Assembly: GCA_907163375.1 (NCBI GenBank)
Contig: CAJQUW010001401.1
Span: 62,001 to 126,000, forward strand
Reading direction: 5' to 3'
Length of the DNA: 64,000 bases
Source of the DNA: Prostheceraeus crozeri
Taxonomy: Eukaryota; Platyhelminthes; Polycladida; Euryleptidae
Every line of letters begins with the position of its first letter. Positions within the stretch are counted from its first letter, which is position 1. The notes below the pieces were generated by a model that was given only the letters and a program-made list of their open reading frames with translations, was not told where the DNA came from and did not search any database. Of the stretch, positions 13,801-25,800 are shown in pieces. Both the position numbers and the translations under genes were made by a program.

Positions 13801-16800
13801 TTGTTTTTAAAGGCTTTGCCCAAGCGTATCGTGTATATAAATCTATAACAGTCAATGCGTATTTAGAATCTTTTTCATTTGGCATATGAATAAGATCAGC
13901 ACTCCAAATATCATCTTTATTAAGTACTTTTACCTTCAATGGATATTTCGGCTTTCTATATTCTTTATCGATTTCAGACGCGTAGGTTTCAGAGTTATGA
14001 GTTTTGTCTAAACCCTGTCCGAGCAATCTTTTAGCTTGTAGAGCTTTCTTAACAAACATTCTTTCAATTCTTTCTCTAAATGTAGGATTTTGAATACCAT
14101 CTAATTCTTGAATCATTTTCTTATCAGCTTGATGTCGAGAACTTAGGTCATGATTTCGATGAGCTAAATCGTGTCTATAAGCTGCTGCATCAACTCTGTT
14201 TATTGGTTCTTCACTTGGTTTTGGATTATTATTCTCATCTAGTCTTATATCTAATCAAGTTCCTGGACCGGTATGTGAATGACCGGGAAGATGTTTTTCT
14301 TTTGAATATTTACTCCAAATAAATCCAGGAAAGTTTTCTAATGTTTTTTGTATATCACCTCCAATATGCTGACAATTTCAGGTTTTATATACTTTTAAGA
14401 GATAATTCAATAAATCTAAATTAGAAATTTTTAATTTAATTAAATTTTCGGAATTTGTAGAACTTGTAGAATTTGTAGAATTCGCAGAATTTGTAGAATA
14501 CATTTTTAAAGATAAAATAAAATAAATGTTTTACCTAATCATACTAGGACTTAGATATATTCCAGAACCATCTTTAGTTTGTTTTATTTCCATTAAATCA
14601 TCAACATTATGTAGAATGTTTTTAAGAACTCGTTTTCCTTCATCAACTAAATTTAATTTACTAATAAAATTATCTACTATTCCTTCACCCCTAGCAACTT
14701 TCTCTAGCTCTCTATTATGACGTTTTTGTTCTTCTAATGCTGCCTTCTCTGATTTATTTTTATTTACTGCTTGGACAATACCAGCTGTCCCACCTGCAAC
14801 ACTTCCTGCTGCAATGCCTCCTATTATTAGTGGAATTAATGGGAGAATTCCACCATTCTTTTCTTCTTGTAATTTAATATTCTCTATCATTGGTTTACTT
14901 ATGTAATATTTCTTTTTGCTAATCGTAATAGTTTTAGGTGTATTTTTGTCAACAATGTTACGTAATTTTAATTCAATAGTTTTATTATTATTATTACTTT
15001 TCGCTTGCGACATTTTTAATAAAAAATTTTAATCTGTTCTAGTTATGAAAAAAATTTAATCTAAGAATTTGTTTAATCTATTCTAGTTTTGGAAAAATTT
15101 TAATCTAACAATTTTTTTCATCTATTGTAGTTATGAAAAAAATTTAAGTCATCAAAAATTTTAAGTTATCAAAAATTTTAATTAACTTATAGAACCTTGT
15201 TCAGACGCTTTAGCCGATCGGACCAAAGGTCCTCAGAATACTAACCTATCCTAGCCATCTTTCCATCAAGAATTTCAATAGAATATTTTACATCTTCTAG
15301 CAATAAACCATAAGCCATCAATGAAGTTGTGGAATCTTTCTTTTCAATATTAATTGTTACATCACAGCCAGTCTTGATAATATCTTCAGATTGTGCACTT
15401 AAATCGAAACAGAAAACAGGATATAAATGTCTCCAATCTCCAGGAGTTAATTGTGGTTCAACTCCAAATTCTATACAAAGATTTCTATAAGCATCATATC
15501 CTTCCATAAATTGATTATTGGTATCATCGAATCTCAATGGATCAATTGGATATCGGGTTTGATTTAAAGCAACTTGTAAACTTCGAATTGTATTAATATG
15601 AAAAAGATTGTTGTTCTTATCAAAACTTGGAGAATTATTTCTTTGAAATGTTAGTAATAAATATCTTGGAGTATTCGAAGTTCTAGTAAAATGCCAGTTA
15701 AATCTTTGTTCGGAAAAAGTTACAGAGCTAGCAGTTCGCTTTAGAAAATTTACTGGAATTGGTTTGTTAGTATTTAATCTTTTTGCTAATTCGACCTCTA
15801 AACTAGGAGCAATATGTTTTGTCCACCATTCAAGTCTATCAATTTTTGAATATGCTTTTTTCCAGTCTTTCCATAAATGATTGATTCATTATTTGCTGTG
15901 CGATGAATTATTATTTTAAATTTTAATTGACATGATATTTTATCATAATCTAAATATCCGAATAATGGAGACAATGACCAATTTACTGTCTGTTTACTTT
16001 TCTTGTTAAATTCACGTCTTTCTTTATATGCACTATTGTTTGTTTTATTGAAATGATTTGCAATATTTTCTACATCTTTCGCAATTCCTGCTGCATCTGT
16101 TCCAGCGTGAGTTAAATCATCAACAATTATATCATCATTAGTATCAGGAAACCAACCTTCGATTTCATGCTTTTTATTATTTTCACCAATTGTTACAAAT
16201 CTAAGCATTGTATCAATTACACCTGGAGAATCACTTATTGTTTCTATATTTTGAGTTGCAACATCTAAACGTATTTGTGTAAATAATCTTGTAAAGAAAT
16301 TATTCTCTAATGCAATATCATCGGTTTCTGGTAATGGTGTTGTAAAATTGGCATCACTATATAAAGAATATTCACAGTGTAAAAGGAATCAGGTAAATAT
16401 AAATAACTTTGTTGATTATCAACTTCAAAGATTAAATCTCCTCCAGTATTTACTCTACTAGAAGATCCGGGATTCATAGGAATTCTTATATTGTCATTCT
16501 TTTTTTGATTGTAACTGACGAACGGAGGATCGTCTAATCTAAATTTATTTTCGATAAGAGAAGACATTTTCATGAAAAATAATTTGACTTTTTGTTTTTT
16601 CTCACACACAGAAAAAAAATTTCTCGCACACAGAAAAAAATTTTCATAGGTTTCCTTTTCGAATATATTTTAGAATTTTGCTAAACCATTACCTCTTATT
16701 TCTTCAATTGAATTCTTCTCGTGTTTACTATCAGCAGCTATGTTAGCAATTTTGTTTTTTGTTTCCTCTGAAAGTTTTTTTTTAATTTTTTTAGTTCTTC

Positions 16801-19800
16801 AGAATCATTCTTAAGTTTACGAATAGTTTCTAGTTGTTTTAATTCGTTTTGAGACTTAACAGCATTTGATATTGCGCTAGCTGTACTACCTATAGCAGCT
16901 GCTCCTTTTGCAACAGATGTAATCAAATCTTTATTATTTTTGATTAAGTTAACGATACTTCCGATACCAGAAAATATTCCAGTTCCTCGGTTTACACCAG
17001 CTCCTCTGTTTACACTATCTCCTTCTTTTTGAATAATTGCTACATTGTTATAATGGTAAACAGATTTCATAGATGGTTCATGTGCTATTTTTTGATTTGA
17101 AGCAAAATGTTTAAGATTGTGTCTATAAATTATAGGCATTTTTTAGGATTAAATTTGACTTTTTGGAAAAATATTTACGTTTTGGATCGGCTAAAGCCTC
17201 TGAACAAGGTTCTATTCAAATATACGTGTGTGAATGGACAAAACCGCGTGATAACTTTATTAATTTTCTGTTGCAGTTTATCTATTGCGTCAAGCAGCGT
17301 GTGATGTATTTTCATTTCTTTTCTATTAACTTGCATTTTCTGCTGATTCATCTTCAACGCCGTTTTAAGAGCATTCAAATGAACTTTAAGAACATCTAAC
17401 TGATTTTTAACAGCATCTAACTGTTCTTTATTTCCTTTATAATTTTTCTTTAATTCATTTTCTAAATTGATTTTAAGAGTTTTCATTTTATCAACTTTTT
17501 GATTAAGTGAGTTTACTTCATTTATTATTCTATTCATCTTTTTCATTTGTTGAGTAATTTTAGAACTTAATTCATCAACACTTTTTTGGAATGTAGCTTG
17601 TAGCTGCTTTAAATTTTTTAAAATTCTTTCAGGAAGTTTTTCTATTTCATCTTCTAATTGTTCTTTTAATAGTTGTATCTGAAGTTTATTTTTAATTACT
17701 GCAGATTTTAACTTTATAGAAAGTAATATTAAAATTTTTGATTGTTCAGAAATTTTTTTAATAAGTTTTGCTATATCTGCTTCTAGCTCTCTATCCTTTT
17801 TATCAAGTTTTAATAATTTTTCGTTTAATGATTTGTCATTAAGTTTAAGCAACTTTAATTCATTCATCAGTGAAACCGAAACATCGTTTTTATATTTTTC
17901 TTTTAAGTCATTGATTTGTGTATCAACATATTGTTTATTTGTTAACCGTGTATTTTGTTGCGGAAGAATAGGAAGATTCAATGGACCAGATAAAACGTCT
18001 CCAGTTTTCATGACATAATTGTCTATTTCTATTTCTGATTCACGATTATTCGGAATGTATGCACCAACTCTCCACCAACATTTGGCAACATCATTTTTTG
18101 ACAATAAAAGATATGTCATGCAAATAAGAATAAATTTTTCTCACATAAAAATAAAAATAAATTTTTCTCACATAAAAATAAAAATAGAAGTGACTCAAAT
18201 TTGTCAAGTTTGTAAGATGCGTTTTACAAATCAAACGTTCTTATATTTACATATGAAATATACACCATGTGATCAACTTATAGAACAATCTCAACAAAAT
18301 ATGCAACCTACTCAAAATATGCAACCTGTTCACGAAATTCAACCTGTTCAAGAAATTCAACCTATGTCAAATATTCAACAATTACAACATTTGGTATAGC
18401 AATACCTAACAGATTAACAAATAATGATACATTAAAATGTTTAAAATCTGGAATTGATGATGAAAGAAACGCCTTGAAAAAAAGAAACGCCAATAATATC
18501 TGATGCCAAATCTACATTAGCTGAAGCAAAACAAAACAATTGAAGATAAAAACCAATAATAAACGGTGTGAGTGCTATAATTAATTAATTAATTATATTT
18601 TTAGATATAAGTTTTAGATATAAATTTTAGATATAAATTTTTTAGATATAAATTTTAGATATAAATTTTTAGATGTAATAAAATTTTCATATGTAATGAA
18701 ATTTTTAGATGTAATAAAATAATTATTATTCCCACGTGTCATCATCATCACTTAAATTACTCTCACTGTCGATTGTTTGAAATATTTCAGCTTGAATCTT
18801 CTCCGTTATAAGGTAGTATAATTTCATTTTCATCAGGTGCTTCACGTTTAAGAATATTTATTTGACCAGAAAATTTCTTTTCTTCAGTATTATTATTATT
18901 TTTATCAGGAATACTAATTCCAGTTTCTAAAGATCTTTTCCATGGTTTATTAACTGTAGTCGATAACGTTTTACCCGAATATAATTTTAGAAAATCTTCT
19001 ACTTTTACTTTATTTTGTGAATATCCTTTAAATGTTTTCTTTTCACTAAGTCTTCCTTGTTCATCTACAGTAATACAGTATTTTACTTTAGGTGCAATAA
19101 ACATTGCAAAAATAATTCCACCATTTCCCTAATCCTTTTTTCCTTGACACAATTCCCCACCAACATATCCAGCAACATCTAATTTATTGAAGAGTTCATT
19201 GGAAATGTATATTGAATCAGTGTTTTTTACAATTAATGGAAAACCACAATTAAATGCCCCATCTTCTGTTTCAATATCATAAACATATTATTATTTATTA
19301 TTTAAGTATCTTACAGTGGTGAGATCTTTTGTAATATTATTTTTAACTTGACACGCACTAAAGCATAATGGTTTATCTTTTCTTTCGCTTACTAGCAAAT
19401 TAATACCTAGAGATGATGCCAAATTGTATAAACTACTAAAGGTTTCTTTATTTTTCTGTGTAAAACGAATAGTTGCATATTTCCTTGTAAAAGAAGATTT
19501 CTTGTCCCCATCTGCTGCATAAAATCCAACAAAGAACCAACATCTAATATTGTATTCAGCATTTAGAACATACCAAGGAACACGTTTTTCTTTAAACTGA
19601 TTATAATAATTGTCACTAAAGTACATGGCATATTGTTTTGGATTTTGAAAATTAAGTTTGTATACTCTAGATGATCTCATTGTATTATATATTTTACAAT
19701 CATTTTTATAAACTTCATTAATATATGTTTCTAATTTAATTAAGAGGTAAAGGTCTTGGTTATCTAAAGTACAACAATATCTGGCTCCTGATTCATAATT

Positions 19801-22800
19801 ATAGATTCCAGCAGAACCATTTCCTAAAAAGAACCCTTCTATAAATGCTTGCTTACATCTTAAATTAGGTGGATCATTAAAATAAATATCACTTACAATT
19901 TGTTTCAATATGATTGTATTGTCGTGTAAAAATAATTTACTATGTAGTAAATTTGTTCCTTTATTTTATTCTTGTGGCTTTATTTCATTACCTGTTTCAT
20001 CTAACAATGAATGATCTTCAGTAACATCTACTATTCCCATTTTTGTTCTTATTCGATAAATACTTTTATTTGTACGATGTCTAATAATTTTTTTACTTTA
20101 CTCCATCCATTATGAGTATAAATTTCTAAATTATCAACTAATGAAATTTCTTTCATATCACCATTAATTTCAAACGGATTAATTTTATAGTTGTTTACAA
20201 TACTATCTATTCTAGAAATAAATAATGAATTATTCTTTCTCAATATTACAGGTGTGTCAGCTGCTACTGAATCTGTATAATGAATGTATTTTTCGTTGAA
20301 ACCATTAATTTCTAAAATAAAGTTATTCATGATTCTTCTGGAGTGAGAAAGAATAAGAGAACCTAAGTGTGATGGCATGAATGATATCTTCCCATCTTTT
20401 ACAATATTAGCTTTAAGAAATTCATCATCTTCCATTTCTACTTTCGCTAAATATTGTTCATCATTTAATTTTTCATAATCTTTTACTTCTTGAGCGAAAT
20501 TTTTTCTCAATGTATTCTCATTCCATAAATGATATTTAGTGGTTATGTCTTTTTGTACAGTTTTGCCATATAGCGAATTCATCAATAATTTAATTAACTC
20601 ATCGCCTACAGTGTTTCCCTCTGTTTTATATTTTTTTCTCAAATTAAAATGTTTTTCAATATAATTTCGAAATGGTGAAACTTGATAATTTTTTTCATAA
20701 ATTATACCATCATTAATATGTAAGATTTTTCCACCACATCTAACAATTTCTTGTATGTCTACAGAAGTTAATACATCATAACATATACCATTTCTAAACC
20801 TGATTACTTTTACATGAGAATTATTATTTTGAATTTTAACTTTATCTTTTATAGGAACTGGTTGAAAAAACATATCATTCGGATATTGAAACACAACTGT
20901 AAATATTCCAGTTTTAGGTCTAAATGTTTGAGTATTAAATTTATATACTATTTCCCGTTCTTCTTCTTGACGAAATTTTCTAGCTGATTCAGATTTAGGG
21001 TATTCTGAATTTTCATCATACATAGCTGATGGATATAAAGATGTTGCATCAAAAACCATTAGAAATTCATTTTTTTGTTCAAATAGTTGATTTGAAATTT
21101 TCTTACAAATTTCAGTTTTATCTCCTAAATCTCGATACTGTTTCATTAAATCTATTAAATTACTTCCGGGTAAATACTGTTTTAATATTGGTAACAAGAT
21201 GTTACAAAATGGAGATATGTATTTTCTGATATTTGCTGAAACTCTTCCACCTTTAACAGATTTTCTAATATAATTTCTAGCCCATAAATCTGTATGAGAA
21301 TGAATATTTATATTGTCATTTTGTACGCTTTTCATCCAATCGTTAAATGTTAAAGCGGAGGATGTTAAATTAGTAGTTACATCTTCACCAACTAAATCTC
21401 GCATAACATTATTATATTTGTAGATACAAAAAGCTAAAGAAAGAATATCGTAAACTAAATATGGTCTCCATTCATTTTCTTTTTCTTTATAATTTTCATG
21501 TGTTATGTCTCCAATTTCATATTTTAATTCATACACATTGGTAGGAATTTTAAAATTCTCACACCATTTAGAAAGACTTGTTTTTACATGTTGATAACTA
21601 CATTTCATTATAATAGTTTGAAGTGCTAATTTACCTGGATGTGAATTTTTTTCATATTATTATTATTGTTTTTAAATCTAAAAGATTTTGAATATATCTT
21701 CTAACACATTCAGTTGTATAAGGATTTTGTAATGAAGCAGTTAATATTCCTCTTGAAGTTTTAAGAGGCGGTTTAGATAATTTAAAATTAGCTTTTATCG
21801 GAAAATAAGAATCAAAACCTGATGAATTATGAGCAATTAAAGTTACTTTCGAATAATTAAATTTTCCAAGAGTTTTAATAAATTGATGTATCGGATATGC
21901 GTCCTCTGGGTTTCTCCCGATTGGACATTCATCATTCTCAGTTCTCGTAAATATTTTCACACAATTTTGAAGTTTATTATATTCTAATTCAGTTAGATTA
22001 TTATACTCATTAATTTGTTTTTTAAGTTTTTTAATTGCATCTTCATCTTTTGATCGTTTAATTTTAATCATATCACTTAACAAATGTGTTTCTAATTCTT
22101 TCAATCTTTGTTTCGGTAAGCAACATATAAATTATTAAAATTAATAGCTCCTACAGCATAAGGAATAGGATGAGCTGTTGAACAGTTAGGATCAAGAAAA
22201 GTTTCGAGATCCCATATATATGTTGAACCATAGTCAATTGGTTTCTTTGTGATGGTTTTATACGGAAGTGTTGTTGGATTTTTATCAGTAACTTTTTTAT
22301 ATATTGGTTTGAAATTATTTTCAATTTCTCAAATAGCTTTTAATTTATGAGATTTATTAATTAAACAATAGTGTCCAATTGTTGAACCTTCGTGAAAATA
22401 ATTGTAATAAACATAATTATGAAACGTTTCAATTCCTCTAGGATTTAAATGACGATTGGAAGGACTGTAATACTGAACAAATTCTCCAAAAAAATTATTG
22501 AACTGAGAAAATTTGCAGTTTGACATTACTCCTGTTCCAGATGTGGCTTTCTCTTTATATAAAAAATTAATAAACAATTCTTTCATCATTTCTCCTTGTT
22601 CTTCATTAAAACCTCGTAAAACATTATAACATTAAACATACGTGTATATATAATATATTATGTAGCATTGTTACACGATTGTTTAAATTCATCTTTATTT
22701 CTTACGCATAAATCTCTTAACAAATCACTTAAGTTTCTTGCATTTATTTCAAATAGTATAAATATATTTGCATTCTTTCTAATAACACTTCCATCTAATG

Positions 22801-25800
22801 AATACATACTTTGTGTTAAATAAAAAACACTACAGTTGTTATGTCTACCTCTTGTGAAATAATTTCTCTGAACTGACTGATTTCTATCATTAACACAATC
22901 ATCAAAAATTACACAATGTTTCATTGTTTTATCTAGTTTACTAGGATCTTGCATATTACCACCATCATCTATTAATTGTATCTTTATATGCTTATTTTTA
23001 TTGGATTCTACTAACTGATTATTTTTTGCTGCTTCTTCACACCACGAACTTATTTCTTCTTCATCTTCAGATTTTTCATATTCTTTGAATAATGAAGCAA
23101 TTGCTGTTTTTTTAAGATTATTTTCAAATCCATATTTTAAAAATTGATAGACGGGTTGTTCTGCCGTTGTTGTATAAATTATAAGATTGTTATAATCCAA
23201 AAAATTTGGAGTCGTTAAAATTTTAAATAATAGATATGTTTTTCCACATCCTGATCTTCCACAAATAACTGACAAAACTTTATTAGATAAATTTGGATGA
23301 TGATTAAATTTGAGTTTTTTTAATTTAATGGGGGCACTTCACTCATTTTTTAATAAAAAAATTTTATTTTTAAGAAGAAAAAAATTAAACTTCTCTAACC
23401 AAAAGATCTATCATAATCTCTTCACCTCCAAAATTTATTTCTTTCTCATCAGTGATTCTAATGTTAATGTTGTTAATAGTTTTTCTTGTAATAGGGAAAT
23501 ATATTAATGTTTGTGGAAATACATTTAATCTATAACCAATGGGTACAGTAAAAGCTGGAAAACTGAAAATTAAATTTGACAGTTTACCATTTATATATCC
23601 TCCTTCAATAATGTCACAATGTACAACAATTGAATTTATTTCAGTTATTTTTGGAATCTTCTCACCAAAATGATAACCTTGACTATAGGTTTGTCTATTA
23701 AATCCTAATAGTTTTGACAATGATCTATCATGATTAAAATCAACTTGATGATTTTCGTCTAAAGTAAGAGAAAATTTATTAACTTCCGGTTCAACTGCAA
23801 AATGTAATTGTTTCTTATCTTTAAATGGCATACCTAAATGTCTCTTAATTTCATTTGATATTGGGGCTGTTCATTAACTAAAATTCTGCCGACAGAGAAT
23901 TAAACCAATTTAATATTCTGCCGGCAGAATATTCAGCCGACTTAATGAATGACGGTATATCACCGAAACTGGCTGAATATTCTGCCGGCAGAATATTAAA
24001 TCGGTTTAATTTTCTGTCGGCAGAATTTTAGTTAATGAACAGCCCCATTGATTCAACTTCGTAAGAACCAGGAGGAAAAGTTAGTATGTTCCACGTTTTA
24101 CCTTTATCAGTAGAATATCTAAATTGATCATTCACATCTTTGATAACGTTTTGAATAGTGTTAAATGTGGAGAAACTAGTCAATGCAATTTGATAATTTT
24201 TATTTTGTTCCAAATGTAGAATGGGTTCTAAATTACAAGTGTGTGATGAAGTAGTTGTTATAATTTTTAACGTCGTACTAAATTTTGATGAACCCAAAAT
24301 CTCTGTTAGATTTTCTAAATGATTATTAATTTAGTCTAAATCTGCTGAACACATTTTTTAGTTAAAATTTTGAATAAATATTTTTTTCTAAAAATTAAAA
24401 ACAACAACATATTTCAGCTATACTTTTATAATCCTCTTCATTTAGAATCTTCTTTTCTAACAGTCTTTTCAATATAGCATGAATTTCATTGAAACTAGAA
24501 TTATGTCCTTCTTTTATTGCAGTTATTAGAATATTTAATCCATTTAGTAATTCTTGTGGATCATCTGGTAAGAATACAGTTGTTTCAGTTTTAAAACCTT
24601 TTCCTACTTTTACTCCCGTTGATAATAAATTTTCTAATTGTTTATAACGTCTAAGAGATTTTGCTACACCAACTCTATCTAACATAGCTTTATATTTTAT
24701 GAGATCTTCTACAGCATAATTATTTAAATCTGCTCCTCTTAAAAGATCAACAAAATTTCTATCTAAACTAAAAGGAGATTTATCTGGTGAAAAAATTAAA
24801 CCTCGAAAAGGTTGTGGAAATATTTCTTTTTTCCGAGATAAAATCTAGGTATTGTTTTTCCATCCATAAATGAAATAGAATGTTCAAATTGCATAGATTT
24901 TGGTAATTTCTTATTAATGTTTGATTCTAGTAAACTATAGTCATCTAATATAGTTTTGTGAGCTGGATCTGTTATATTAATTTGTTTATCATTATTTGTG
25001 ATTTCTTTTTCAAGAGTTTTAAATGGTTCCATAGTTTTTTCAAAATCAGTTTGTACTTGCTCGGTTTGCTGCATTTTTTCAAACATATCAGATTGAATAC
25101 CAACTTTTATCATTCTTTGCTGAAGATGATTTTCTTTCATAATATTTCTTTGTTTTATTAACTCTTCTAATTGTTTAATTCTTTTAAAATTATCAGCTCT
25201 AACTTTATCCATTTTTTATATTATCTTTTTATATATTTTTCGTTTTTTATTATATTTTTTATTATATTCTTCATATTATATTTTCATATTATATTTTATC
25301 CATTTTTAAAATATAATATTTGAATTTTGTGGTACCATTGGAATACAACAAAAACATTTTACTGAACAAATTATTTTTTTATTGCTTTGGCGTCTGACAT
25401 CTTTTCGTTTCAAGTTTTGTTTAATAAAGTTTTGCTTAAATTTTCGCTTAAAGTTTTTAGCTCTTCTAAAAAAATTTTATCATTTTCTTCACTAGAAATT
25501 TTACCATCACTAGAAATTTTGTCATCCTGTTTATTCTTGTCATCAACTTTTTCTGACTGTAATTGAAATGATATTTGATTTACTTCATTAGCTATTTGAT
25601 CAAATTTTTCAATCTCATCTAACGTAATAACATTATCATCACATACTCTTTGAAAGTAGCAATGTAATTTGTCATAGACTTCTTTAATATGTAAATGTTT
25701 AGTTTTTAATGATTTTCGTTTCTTAGTTATTGAAGATTTATCTAACATTGTAACAAGTGAAGTTGTAAAAACACCCGTACCTGTTAAAGCAGTAGCAACT

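Noticed and set aside
17175-18119. Phage contamination as the source of the tail-fibre-like gene
   Set aside because: It is flanked by Polinton genes inside one element with exact ends and has the same AT-rich codon use.
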